Shown here one piece after another: positions 1 to 8,498 of a stretch of DNA of 64,000 nt. Made by a program: the position numbers and the translations under genes. Every line of letters begins with the position of its first letter. The first letter of the stretch is position 1. The notes beneath the pieces were generated by a model. It saw nothing but the letters and a program-made list of their open reading frames with translations. It ran no database searches and was not told the origin of the DNA. Source of the DNA: Acidobacteriota bacterium (GTDB lineage: Bacteria; Actinomycetota; Acidimicrobiia; Acidimicrobiales; Microtrichaceae); NCBI GenBank assembly GCA_003577145.1, contig QEUP01000011.1, forward strand, positions 84,175 to 148,174, read 5' to 3'.

Positions 1-1470
1 GGCGACCACGTGGGCATATACGCCAACAACTCCGCCGCCTGGGTCGAGACGATGTACGCGTCGTTCAAGGCGAGAGCCATCCCCATCAACATCAACTTCC
101 GTTACATAGAGGGGGAGTTGGCGTACATCCTCGACAACGCCGACCTGAAGGCCATCGTCTTCGACCGCCGGTTCGCTCCGAGGCTCGCGGCGGTCCGCGA
201 CTCGGCCCGGGACCTTCAAACCCTTGTCCGTGTGGACGACCCCACCGGCACAGATCTCTCCGGGCTCGACGCGATCGACTACGAGCAGGCGGTCGCCGCC
301 GGTTCCCCCGCGCGTGACTTCGCCGAGAGGAGCCCCGATGACCTGTACGTGCTCTACACGGGCGGCACCACGGGCATGCCCAAAGGGGTCATGTGGCGCC
401 AGGAGGACGTGTTCATGGCACTCGGTGGCGGGATCGACCAGCTCAGCGGCGTACGGGTGAGCGACGACCACACGCTCGCCGATCAGGCGGCCGAGTCGGG
501 CGGAGCCCTGGTCTTCCTCGTCATCCCCCCCTTGATGCACGGCGCGGCCCAATGGGCGACGATGGGTCAGCACTTCCGTGGCAACACCATCGTCTTGTTG
601 CCCAGCTTCGACCCGGCCGAGGTCTGGCGTCTGGTCGAGGAGTACCAGATCAACTCCCTGATCATCACCGGCGACGCCATGGGTCGCCCGATCATCGAGT
701 GGCTGGAGGACAACCCCGACGCTCACGACGTCTCTTCGCTCATCTCTGTCAGCAGCAGCGCGGCGATCTTCTCCCCCACCGTCAAGGACCGCTTCCTCGA
801 CCGCTTCGGGAACCTCGTGATCACCGACTCCATCGGGTCGACCGAATCGGGGTTCAACGGCATCGCCCAGGTGGGCAAGGGCCAGACCCAGCTCAAAGGC
901 GGTGGTCCGACCGTGGCGCCCGGGCCCGACCTGGTGATCCTCGACGAGCATCTCGAGGTGATACCCGAAGGTTCTTCGCAGGTGGGCAGGATCGGGCGGG
1001 GCGGCAACATCCCCCTCGGCTACTACAAGGACGAGGAGAAGACCCGCAGCACCTTCGTCGTGGCCGCAGACGGCAGGCGCTACTCGATGCCGGGCGACTT
1101 CGCCCGCTGGGAGGCCGACGGCCACATGACGCTGCTCGGCAGGGGCTCGGTCTCGATCAACTCCGGTGGCGAGAAGATCTACCCCGAAGAGGTGGAGCAG
1201 GCGCTGAAGGACCACCCGGCTGTCTTCGACTGCCTCGTCGTGGGGGTTCCCGACGACCGCTGGGGCCAGCGGGTGGCAGCCGTCGTGCAGTTCCGGAAGG
1301 GCCGGTCCGCCGGGCTGGAGGAGCTGTGCGAGCACGCCCGCAAGCACATCGCCGGCTACAAGGTCCCACGGGAGATGCACCAGGTGGACGTCGTCGTCCG
1401 CTCCCCCAGCGGCAAGCCCGACTACCCGTGGGCCACGCGGGTCGCCAGGGGCGAGCTGATGGGGTCGTAG
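1..1470 (+). CDS. Acyl-CoA synthetase (FadD19/FadD17-like), 5' end outside window
   Basis: AMP-forming ligase that would activate a carboxylic acid to its CoA thioester through an acyl-adenylate. The P-loop YTGGTTGMPKG lies near bases 355-387, and the C-terminal adenylation lysine sits in SPSGKPDYPWA just before the stop. The reading frame is open from base 1. Aligned by eye with the full-length paralogue at 11164-12801 (545 residues), base 1 corresponds to about residue 61, so roughly 60 N-terminal residues are missing; the GTG at base 10 is internal. Shared blocks with that paralogue (PININ, WRQED, GGEK.YPEEVE) place both in the branch containing the steroid side-chain ligases of mycobacteria. 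Substrate is inferred, not shown. It converges with the minus-strand lipoprotein gene that ends 12 bases downstream. Confidence 0.9.
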   Translation, partial: GDHVGIYANNSAAWVETMYASFKARAIPININFRYIEGELAYILDNADLKAIVFDRRFAPRLAAVRDSARDLQTLVRVDDPTGTDLSGLDAIDYEQAVAAGSPARDFAERSPDDLYVLYTGGTTGMPKGVMWRQEDVFMALGGGIDQLSGVRVSDDHTLADQAAESGGALVFLVIPPLMHGAAQWATMGQHFRGNTIVLLPSFDPAEVWRLVEEYQINSLIITGDAMGRPIIEWLEDNPDAHDVSSLISVSSSAAIFSPTVKDRFLDRFGNLVITDSIGSTESGFNGIAQVGKGQTQLKGGGPTVAPGPDLVILDEHLEVIPEGSSQVGRIGRGGNIPLGYYKDEEKTRSTFVVAADGRRYSMPGDFARWEADGHMTLLGRGSVSINSGGEKIYPEEVEQALKDHPAVFDCLVVGVPDDRWGQRVAAVVQFRKGRSAGLEELCEHARKHIAGYKVPREMHQVDVVVRSPSGKPDYPWATRVARGELMGS

Positions 1471-1482
1471 CGGTCGGGGTGA

Positions 1483-2040
1483 CTACCTGCTCGGCTGTTC
1501 GCCGGCGGTCGTGCTCGTCGTCGAGTCCTCCGCCTCCTCGGACTGCTCGTCGGTGCCGGCCTCGACGGAGTCGCTTCCCTCGAGCAGCTCTCGCACCTGG
1601 GGTTCGGTAGCTTCGATGACGAGCGGGTTCTGCAGCCAGGCGCGAAAGGCCATCTGCTGCAGAGCCGTCATCTCGTCGGGTGGGATCATCTCCAGCTCGC
1701 CGTCCTCGCCCTCGACGACGAAGCTGCTCTCGGGACCGTACCGGTTTATGTAGACCTGCGGGTTGGCATCGACGAGCTGCCCGTCCTCGCGCCTGGTGAG
1801 ATCGAAGGAGCCGGCCTCGAACTCCAAGAACGCGAAGGTCTCCCACGCCGCGGCCGCCTCGTTGGCACGGATCCTGGTGGCCACCTTGCCCACGTCCTCG
1901 GGCCCGCGCTCGACGGCCACCTCGCTCAGCTGGGCGACGTCATCGGAGCTGGTGCCGATCACGCAGCCCGACGACAAGGCGACCGGAGCCAGCATCACCA
2001 CTGTCGTCACGGCTCTGTGGCGCTTTCGCAGCACGAACAT
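1483..2040 (-). CDS. Putative lipoprotein of unknown function
   Basis: 185 residues. Starts with a basic segment (FVLRKRHR), then a hydrophobic stretch and a lipobox LSSGC with the cysteine at about residue 26, so export and lipid anchoring are likely. The mature part has no motif I recognise; it is acidic and ends in a low-complexity Glu/Ser/Thr tail. ATG start at 2040. It is the last gene of the minus-strand run that begins with the binding proteins at 9896, about 98 bases after the SDR stop, so it may be co-transcribed with the transporter. Confidence 0.7.
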   Translation of the reverse strand: MFVLRKRHRAVTTVVMLAPVALSSGCVIGTSSDDVAQLSEVAVERGPEDVGKVATRIRANEAAAAWETFAFLEFEAGSFDLTRREDGQLVDANPQVYINRYGPESSFVVEGEDGELEMIPPDEMTALQQMAFRAWLQNPLVIEATEPQVRELLEGSDSVEAGTDEQSEEAEDSTTSTTAGEQPSR

Positions 2041-2138
2041 CGGACCCAGTATGCGTTGAACCAGCTCGTGCGTCCCAGCCCTGGGCGGACCGCCCGCCAG
2101 GCGGTGTCTGGTGGTCGGTCACCGCAGGTGGGTGGCAC

Positions 2139-2900
2139 CTACACCGCGTCCGGGCGGAGCACCGCGTCGGTGCCGCCGTCGGCGAAGACGATCGACCCGT
2201 GGACCAGGGCGGCCGCATCCGACAGCAAGAAGGCCACTATCCCGGCGATCTCCTCCGGCGCTCCGCGCCGACCCAGGGGCATGGGTAGATCGTCGACGTG
2301 GGGCCCGAGCACCGGGTCGTCGATCGTCGCCTGCAGCAACGGGGTGTCGACCGGTCCGGGTGCCACACCGTTGAGGCGCACACCGGCCTCACCCCACACC
2401 GCGGCACGCCTCCTCACGGCCACGGCCAGTGCGTACTTGCTGTTGCCGTAAGCCGTGACGCCGTCGACGCTTGCCGCGGCAGCCGAGGCTGCTTGCTCGT
2501 CTCCCTCGAGGAGCGCGGCGACGAGCGCGTCGTCGCGAGGGATGATCCCCAGGCTGTTGGACACGATCGCGACCGCCACCGGGTCCTCACCGTCTTGCAG
2601 GGCGGGAAGCAGACCGTCGAGGAAGCCGAGGGCTCCGAAGTAGTTGACCGCCGCGATCCGCGGGACCTCCGGCGTATGAGGGCCGATCCCCGCGCACGCC
2701 ACCACCGCGTCGAGGGACCCACCGCTTCGTTCGAGCACCTCGCTGACGGCCGAGGCGCGGCCATCGGGTGTGGAGAGATCGCCGATGACCTCTGCCTGGT
2801 CGAGATCGACGCCGATGACCTCGGCGCCGCCGTCACCGAATCGGCGCCGCACCGCGGCGCCGATGCCCGACGCCGAGCCGGACACAGCTATACGTCTCAC
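2139..2900 (-). CDS. SDR, 3-alpha-hydroxysteroid dehydrogenase/carbonyl reductase-like
   Basis: NAD(P)-dependent oxidoreductase of 253 residues. Cofactor motif SGSASGIG at residues 7-14; catalytic Tyr-Lys pair in YGNSK (Y151, K155) with serines 114/116 before it. The order and wording of several blocks (AEVIGDLST, VNYFGA, RLNGVAPGPVDTPLLQ, near-terminal DGGTDAVLRP) strongly recall the 3-alpha-HSD of Comamonas testosteroni as I remember it, more than generic fatty-acid-type SDRs. Start chosen at GTG 2900, preceded by GGGAG; the frame is open upstream but that part is low-complexity shadow coding. It lies in the transporter operon, 22 bases after the small membrane protein, supporting a role on the imported compound. 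Confidence 0.82.
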   Translation of the reverse strand: MRRIAVSGSASGIGAAVRRRFGDGGAEVIGVDLDQAEVIGDLSTPDGRASAVSEVLERSGGSLDAVVACAGIGPHTPEVPRIAAVNYFGALGFLDGLLPALQDGEDPVAVAIVSNSLGIIPRDDALVAALLEGDEQAASAAAASVDGVTAYGNSKYALAVAVRRRAAVWGEAGVRLNGVAPGPVDTPLLQATIDDPVLGPHVDDLPMPLGRRGAPEEIAGIVAFLLSDAAALVHGSIVFADGGTDAVLRPDAV

Positions 2901-2922
2901 GAGGCTCCCGCCTGCACCACGG

Positions 2923-3303
2923 TCACTCGATCTCGATGTCGAGCTTCTCGATGCGCTCGAGGACCTGGATGATGCGATCCGTCTGGGCTCGCTGCTCGAA
3001 GATGTCCCGCAGCAGCCAGAAGCGCTGGAACCGGGCCATCGAGTAGCGGAGGAACAGGCCCACCCCCACGACGATGAGCGCGAGCCCGACAACCCCACCC
3101 GAGATGAGGTACGAGACGGCTTCGGGAGTGAACTCGGTTGTCGCCGCGCCGTTGTAGCCCATCACTATCAGCACGAACCCCACGGCGACGCCGATGACGC
3201 CCAACCACAGGTAGGCGCGCTCGACAGCCGGCGGCGGGTGGCTGATCTTCATCTCCGAGATGGCCTCGCGGAACTCCTCGACGCGTTGTGGGTTCTCGTT
3301 CAC
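2923..3303 (-). CDS. Small membrane protein with two TM helices
   Basis: 126 residues, GTG start at 3303 immediately after the livF stop codon. Two hydrophobic helices (about residues 30-50 and 68-88) are joined by a short loop; the N-terminus is polar and the C-terminal 35 residues form a charged amphipathic, possibly coiled-coil tail ending IEKLDIEIE. I do not recognise the family. Position between livF and the steroid-type SDR implies it belongs to the same transcription unit, perhaps as an accessory to the transporter; this is inference from location only. Confidence 0.65.
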   Translation of the reverse strand: MNENPQRVEEFREAISEMKISHPPPAVERAYLWLGVIGVAVGFVLIVMGYNGAATTEFTPEAVSYLISGGVVGLALIVVGVGLFLRYSMARFQRFWLLRDIFEQRAQTDRIIQVLERIEKLDIEIE

Positions 3304-4068
3304 CTAACGGTCTCCTAGATATGCGGCAGTCAGTTCTTGTTCGAGCTCTCCGGGCGGTCCCACCCGCGTGATGCGTCCGCCCAACATGATGGCCGCCCAG
3401 TCGGCGACACCGAGAACGGTACGCGCGAACTGCTCGACGACCAGGATCGAAACACCTTCCCCGGCGACCTGGGACACCACCGCGTACAGCTCCTCTACCA
3501 CCAACGGCGCCAGCCCCATCGACAGCTCGTCGAGCATCAACAGCACCGGGTCGCTCGAAAGGGCGCGGGACATCGAGAGCATCTGCTGCTCCCCGCCCGA
3601 CATGGTCCCGGCCAGCTGATGGCGCCGCTCGGCCAGGCGCGGGAAGAAGGAGTAGGTCCTGTCCTCGATGGCAGACAGCGACTTCCCCGTGTAGGTGGCC
3701 AGCTCCAGGTTCTCGCGCACTGTCAGGTTGGCGAAGATGCCCCGGCCCTCGGGGATGGTGCACACGCCGAGCTCGGCGAGCTGCTCCGATGTCGCCCCGT
3801 TGACGGTGCGCCCGGCGATCTTGACCCTGCCCGAGGTCGGCTCCATCTGGCAGCTCGCCACCTTGAGCGTGGTGCTCTTGCCTCCCCCGTTGGGCCCGAG
3901 GAGAGCGAGGACCGTCCCCGCGGGAACAGCCAGGTCGACTCCGTTGAGCACCTGGATCCGGCCGTAGGCAGCGGTGACAGCCTCCAGCTCGAGCAGGGGG
4001 TCCTGCATGAGCTCGGGCGGCATCGCTGCCGCCCTGGCGTTCGCTTCGCTCGGCTGTCGTGGATCCAT
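3304..4068 (-). CDS. livF: Branched-chain-type ABC transporter ATPase LivF
   Basis: Cytoplasmic ATPase subunit of a Liv/HAAT-type importer, 254 residues. Walker A GPNGGGKST (Gly where Ala is usual), signature MSGGEQQ, Walker B LLMLDELSMGL, switch His region near LVVEQ. ATG at 4068 has a GGAG eight bases upstream; a second Met 15 residues in (4023) is possible because the first residues are poorly conserved. Sixteen bases downstream of livG. The neighbouring acyl-CoA ligases, racemase and steroid-type SDR suggest the cargo is an organic acid rather than an amino acid. Confidence 0.92.
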   Translation of the reverse strand: MDPRQPSEANARAAAMPPELMQDPLLELEAVTAAYGRIQVLNGVDLAVPAGTVLALLGPNGGGKSTTLKVASCQMEPTSGRVKIAGRTVNGATSEQLAELGVCTIPEGRGIFANLTVRENLELATYTGKSLSAIEDRTYSFFPRLAERRHQLAGTMSGGEQQMLSMSRALSSDPVLLMLDELSMGLAPLVVEELYAVVSQVAGEGVSILVVEQFARTVLGVADWAAIMLGGRITRVGPPGELEQELTAAYLGDR

Positions 4069-4084
4069 GTCGTTAGCTCCGCGG

Positions 4085-4813
4085 TCAATGCCTGTGGCTG
4101 CCCAGGTAGGCCTCCAGGACCTGCGGGTTCTGCCGTATCTGCTCAGGCGGCCCCTGCGCCAGGATCGAGCCGAAGTCCAGCACCGCGATCACCTGGCAGA
4201 CCCGCATCACCAGCGGCATGTCGTGTTCCACCAGCAGGATCCCCAGCCCCGCCTCGGCCAGCCTGACCAGGAGGTTCGCCAGCTGATCGGTCTCGACCTC
4301 GGACAGGCCGGACGCGGGTTCGTCCAGCAGCAACAGCTTGGGCTCTGACGCGAGCGCTCGTCCCAGTTCGATGAGGCGGGCCTGCCCGGTCGGTAGGGAG
4401 TCGGCTCGCTCAGAGGCCACCGAGCGCAGGCCGACGATCTCCAGCACGATGTCGGCCATCTCTGCGGCGCTCATACGGGCGCTGGCGTACCTGTTCCGGA
4501 ACTCCGCGGCAGCCAGGATGTTCTCACGCGCCGTCAGCGAGCCGAAGACCTCCAGGCGCTGGAAGGTGCGCGCCATACCCAAACGGGCCCGCTTGTGGGG
4601 CGCCAGCCGGGAGATCTCCCGCCCGTCGAAGCTGACGCTGCCCTCCACTGTGTCCTGCAGACCGGTGATGACGTTGAACAGGGTTGTCTTGCCGGCACCG
4701 TTGGGGCCGATGAGCCCGGTGATCCGGCCGGCATCGACATCCAGGTCGACCTGCTTCACCGCGATGTGGCCGCCGAAGCGGACGGTCACGCCTCTAGCTT
4801 CGAGCAGTGACAT
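4085..4813 (-). CDS. livG: Branched-chain-type ABC transporter ATPase LivG
   Basis: 242 residues. Walker A GPNGAGKTT, Walker B LLLLDEPASGL and the LivG-style H-loop VEHDMPLV are clear. The signature segment reads LPTGQARLIELGRAL, which departs from the usual LSYGQQR form but keeps the Gly-Gln core. ATG at 4813; the last 20 bases of the permease gene overlap its start, so translation is probably coupled. It would pair with LivF as the ATPase heterodimer powering the fused permease. Confidence 0.92.
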   Translation of the reverse strand: MSLLEARGVTVRFGGHIAVKQVDLDVDAGRITGLIGPNGAGKTTLFNVITGLQDTVEGSVSFDGREISRLAPHKRARLGMARTFQRLEVFGSLTARENILAAAEFRNRYASARMSAAEMADIVLEIVGLRSVASERADSLPTGQARLIELGRALASEPKLLLLDEPASGLSEVETDQLANLLVRLAEAGLGILLVEHDMPLVMRVCQVIAVLDFGSILAQGPPEQIRQNPQVLEAYLGSHRH

Positions 4814-6875
4814 CCAGATCAGACTCCTTCAGGTCGAGTGCCTCGTTGAGGGCCTGCACCTCCCGTTGCGTGAACGGCCGGTCGATCCCGAGCCACTCGG
4901 GCTCGTCGAGCGGGTCGATCAGCACCCTTCCGTCCCCGGCGTGAGCCGGCGCCTCGGGACCGATCGCCACCCCGTCGCCCTCAGGCCGCACGTCGGCAAC
5001 CTCGCGGAGCTCCTTGCGGCGCCGGCGTGCTTCGTTGCGATCTCGGAAGCTCCTCGTGATCTCGTTCACCGCTCCGTTCGGGTTGCGGCCCAGGCTGATG
5101 CCTGCGAGCGCCGGGCCGAGGAGGAACAGCTCGGGGAGGACGGGGACATCGGCGAGAACACGGGCCAGCACCGGGAAGGCCCCCAGGAGCAGCCCGCCGA
5201 ACAGAGCACCGCCGACCGCGGTTATGCCACCCACCACGCCCATCAAGAGCAGGGGGAGGCTGTTGAACATCAAGAAGTCGTTGGGGCCGACGCTCGGCTT
5301 GAGCATCCCCAGCATCACTCCACCGATGCCGGCGATGGCCGCGGAGATGGCGAAGGCCTCGAGCTTGGTGCGCGTCAGGTCCAGGCCGAGCGTGGCGCAC
5401 GCCGCGGGACTGTCCTTCATCGCCTGCAGCCGTCTCCCGAAGGGGCCGCGCCTGAGCCAGACGACGAAGAGCGCCAACAGCCCGAACATCAGCGCCAGGA
5501 AGATCGCGAACACCTTGTCGTTCTCCAGGCCCGGTAGTCGGTCGACCACGATGCTCGAGCCCAGCATCCACTCCTGCTTGAACACCAGGTTGTCCATCAA
5601 CACCGCGAAGGCCATGGTGGCAAGGGCGAGGTAGATCCCCTGGAGCCGCAGCGCAGGGAGGGCGACGACCGCGCCGACCGCGCCCGCGACGAGGGCGGCC
5701 AGCACGAGTGAGAGCGGGTTCGACGACGAGATCCAGGTGGCGGCCACCCACACGCCGATCCCCCCGAAGGTCCACTGTGCCAGCGATATCTGACCGGCAA
5801 ACCCCGTCAGCGGGACGAGCGAGAGGATCATGATGCAAAGCACCAGGGCCCGGCTCAGATCAAGCACCATCCGCGCGTCGGAGACCTGGGCGACCAGGGC
5901 TACCGCAGCCATCAACACGGCGGTCATCAGCAGCGTTCCCTGAAGCGTCGAGTGCGGAACCGACTCCCGCAGGCGCTGCAAGCTGTGGGTACGGAGCCGG
6001 GTCTGGGGCAGCACCAGCAAGGTGATGAACAGCAGGATCGTCGGCACCGACGGGCGCAGGCCGGTCAGCGCCTCGGTCTGGGGGAGGTACACGACGGCGA
6101 GGTTCTGGGCCACGCCGATGATGATGCCGCCGGCGAAGGTCCACGGCAGGCTCTGGAGGCGACCGATGACCGCCGCGGCGTAGGCGTTGATCACGAAGAT
6201 CGTCAGCGGGTCGACCTGAAGGGTCGACTGGACGATGGGGGCGGCGAGTATGCCGGCCAGGGCCGCCAGGGATGCCCCCAGCCCCCAGCTGAACATCGAC
6301 AGCCTGTTGGGCCGCCCGCCGTTGAGCCTGACGAGCTCGCGGTCGTCGACGACGGCTCGCATGCTGACCCCGATTCGGGTCTTGTAGAGGAGAAGGTACA
6401 GACCGGCCGCCACGAGGATGGCGACGGCGATGCCTATCAGGTCGTGGGCGGTAACCGACACCCCCGAAAGGGTCCAGCGGTCCCCAGGGAAGAACTTGGC
6501 TGCCGGACGCACCGCCGGTGGCCACAGCACCTGGTTGACCAGCTCGCGCAAGCCGACCATCAAGCCGATCGTCACGACCAGCTTGGTGACCAGCGACGTG
6601 TCCTGCAGACCGCGCATGATCACCCGCTCGACCAACGCGCCGAAGAGGGGCGCGACGATGAAGAGGACCACGACGAGGCCAAGGATGGGATGGACGCCCC
6701 AGCCTTCTGGATCGGTGATCTGCCAGTAGATGTAGGCCATCACCATGCCGGTGGCGCCATGAGCGAAGTTGAAGATCCCCGAGGTCGTGTAGGTGACGAC
6801 GAGGCCGCTGGCGGCGATGGCATACAGGGAGCCGGTGGCGATGCCCAGAATCAGGAAACCGCTGAGATTCTCCAC
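4794..6875 (-). CDS. Fused LivH-LivM permease of Liv-type ABC importer
   Basis: 693 residues, about the sum of separate LivH and LivM. Residues 1-290 read as LivH (start SGFLILGIATGSLYAIAASGL, then repeated hydrophobic helices); after a short basic linker near 295-315 (RLRTHSLQRLRES) a second permease of about 300 residues follows with typical LivM wording (TGFAGQISLAQWTF, GGIGGVMLGMLKPSVGP-like). A charged cytoplasmic tail of roughly 80 residues has no counterpart I recognise. A single chain would supply both membrane halves. It begins 41 bases after the binding-protein stop and overlaps livG by 20 bases. Confidence 0.9.
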   Translation of the reverse strand: MENLSGFLILGIATGSLYAIAASGLVVTYTTSGIFNFAHGATGMVMAYIYWQITDPEGWGVHPILGLVVVLFIVAPLFGALVERVIMRGLQDTSLVTKLVVTIGLMVGLRELVNQVLWPPAVRPAAKFFPGDRWTLSGVSVTAHDLIGIAVAILVAAGLYLLLYKTRIGVSMRAVVDDRELVRLNGGRPNRLSMFSWGLGASLAALAGILAAPIVQSTLQVDPLTIFVINAYAAAVIGRLQSLPWTFAGGIIIGVAQNLAVVYLPQTEALTGLRPSVPTILLFITLLVLPQTRLRTHSLQRLRESVPHSTLQGTLLMTAVLMAAVALVAQVSDARMVLDLSRALVLCIMILSLVPLTGFAGQISLAQWTFGGIGVWVAATWISSSNPLSLVLAALVAGAVGAVVALPALRLQGIYLALATMAFAVLMDNLVFKQEWMLGSSIVVDRLPGLENDKVFAIFLALMFGLLALFVVWLRRGPFGRRLQAMKDSPAACATLGLDLTRTKLEAFAISAAIAGIGGVMLGMLKPSVGPNDFLMFNSLPLLLMGVVGGITAVGGALFGGLLLGAFPVLARVLADVPVLPELFLLGPALAGISLGRNPNGAVNEITRSFRDRNEARRRRKELREVADVRPEGDGVAIGPEAPAHAGDGRVLIDPLDEPEWLGIDRPFTQREVQALNEALDLKESDLDVTARS

Positions 6876-6916
6876 CTGTCCCTCACCCCTGTGAACCCCC
6901 CTGGCTCACGCGGCCT

Positions 6917-8341
6917 CTACCCCGCGCTGGCCCCTTGTGCGATGTCCTGGTCGAGCTCGATGATCGTGTCGTCGTAGCAGACGAAGCCGTTGACATCACC
7001 ATCTTCCCTGGTTTCGGGGAAGTGGCGCACGAACTGCCCGCCCTCGACTCGCATGTACATGAAGCAGTCGGGCCGGCTGTTGTCGGCGGGGTTGGTCGGT
7101 ACGTGCATCCCACCGCCGTCCCACTCGGTGATCCCGGAGAGGGCGTCGGCCAGGTTCTCCATCGATATGTCGTTGCCCAGCGAGTGCATCGCCTCGGCGA
7201 ACAGCATCGCCGACGAGAAGCCCTGGACACCGAGGCCCGCGGGCTCGGGGCTACCTTCGAGCTCGGCCAGCTCGTCCATGTAGACCTGGACAGCCGTTCC
7301 CTCTTCGGCTTCCTCGAAGGGGTAGGTGGTCACGTACACGAGCATTCCCTCGGCGGCGTCGCCGGCTATCTCGATGAGGTCCTGGTCGTAGACCTGCTGG
7401 CCGCCGTCGACCACCGTCGGTCGCCAGCCGACTTCCTCCATCGCCTCGACCATCTGCGCCGCGGAGACCACGTCAGCCCAGTCGTAGACGTACTCGGCGC
7501 CGCTGTCGCGCAAGCCCTCGATCACGGCCTTCCACTCGGTCTCGACGATGTTGATCGTGTCATTGGCTATGTACTCGAAGCCGATCTCCTCGTAGGCCTC
7601 CTTCATGCGGTCGTGGTTCAACTCGGTGGTCCCGACAGGGATGTAGAACATGGCTGCTTTCTTCACCTCCTCCGGGTACTGCTCGGAGATGTACTTGCCC
7701 GGGCCGGCGGGGAACACGTTGGTCGGGTTGGGGATGGCCTGCCACATGAGGTCCGACAGGGCCTTTTCTGCGGTGGCGGTGAAGCCCGGCACGCTCACCT
7801 GGCCGCAGTCGACTTGGACCTGGGCTCCGTCGGCGTCGAAGACCACACCGTCACCGACGGTGACGAAGACATCCTGGCAGGCCTGGGCCGCGGCGCCCGC
7901 CACCTCGAACATCGCGGTGTCGATCTTCACCAGCTCGAGCTGGCGCCCGTTGATCCCTCCGTAGCGGTTGCAGAGGTTGACGAAGGCGTCCATGGCATCC
8001 CACATGGGCTGCATCAGACCTGGCTGGGGACCGCTGATGTCGGCCATCGTCCCGATGGTGATCGTGTCGGCGGTGACTCCCTGGATGCCGGGATCGGTGT
8101 TGTCGCCGTCCCCCGGCGAGCACTTCAGCTCGTGGGTGCCGACCATCGGGAACTCGCCCGCCGCCGTTTCGCCGTTGACGCTCGACGTGCCCTCGACCTC
8201 GGCTTCGTTGGCTATGGCCTCCTGGCGGGCCTGCTCGTCGAGCTTGCTGCCGCAGGCGGCCGCGATGAGCGCGACCAAGGCCAACAGGGCCGGCAGCACC
8301 CGGGGCCGCCGAGTAGTTCTCACCGCTTGTTGAGCTGCCAC
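6917..8341 (-). CDS. Liv-type ABC transporter substrate-binding lipoprotein 1
   Basis: Extracellular ligand-binding protein of the Peripla_BP_6 type, about 474 residues. Signal peptide with a twin-basic start, a hydrophobic core LPALLALVALIA and a lipobox AAACGSK. Start chosen at GTG 8341, which has AAGGAG about 11 bases upstream; an ATG at 8377 is the main alternative and has a poorer ribosome-binding site. The mature N-terminus (EFPMVGTHELKCSPGDG) is nearly identical to the second binding protein at 8499-9896, even at DNA level. It is the gene next to the permease. A CTGAC-N5-GTCAG palindrome (8446-8460) lies just upstream. Confidence 0.9.
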   Translation of the reverse strand: MAAQQAVRTTRRPRVLPALLALVALIAAACGSKLDEQARQEAIANEAEVEGTSSVNGETAAGEFPMVGTHELKCSPGDGDNTDPGIQGVTADTITIGTMADISGPQPGLMQPMWDAMDAFVNLCNRYGGINGRQLELVKIDTAMFEVAGAAAQACQDVFVTVGDGVVFDADGAQVQVDCGQVSVPGFTATAEKALSDLMWQAIPNPTNVFPAGPGKYISEQYPEEVKKAAMFYIPVGTTELNHDRMKEAYEEIGFEYIANDTINIVETEWKAVIEGLRDSGAEYVYDWADVVSAAQMVEAMEEVGWRPTVVDGGQQVYDQDLIEIAGDAAEGMLVYVTTYPFEEAEEGTAVQVYMDELAELEGSPEPAGLGVQGFSSAMLFAEAMHSLGNDISMENLADALSGITEWDGGGMHVPTNPADNSRPDCFMYMRVEGGQFVRHFPETREDGDVNGFVCYDDTIIELDQDIAQGASAG

Positions 8342-8445
8342 TGTCGCCCCGACTCCTTGTCGCCAACCCCGAGCCATCGGCCCTTCACCGGCTCCGCCGC
8401 CGGTGCTTCGGGGATCCGTGAAGAGCACCAAGACTAACAGGAAAC

Positions 8446-8460
8446 CTGACGCCTTGTCAG
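8446..8460. promoter_or_regulatory. Candidate repressor site CTGACGCCTTGTCAG
   Basis: Perfect 5-bp arms CTGAC/GTCAG with a 5-bp spacer in the gap between the two binding-protein genes, upstream of the one beside the permease. The same palindrome recurs before four other catabolic genes in the window, which is why it is called a site rather than a chance repeat. Confidence 0.6.
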
Positions 8461-8498
8461 AAGTCGGCCCGAGGCAGCGCCGGGGTCCACTCGGCGAG

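Noticed and set aside
393..1610. Long open frame overlapping the first acyl-CoA synthetase in another frame
   Set aside because: It is a shadow of a clearly real gene and is Arg/Pro/Gly-rich, as are most other overlapping frames in the window.
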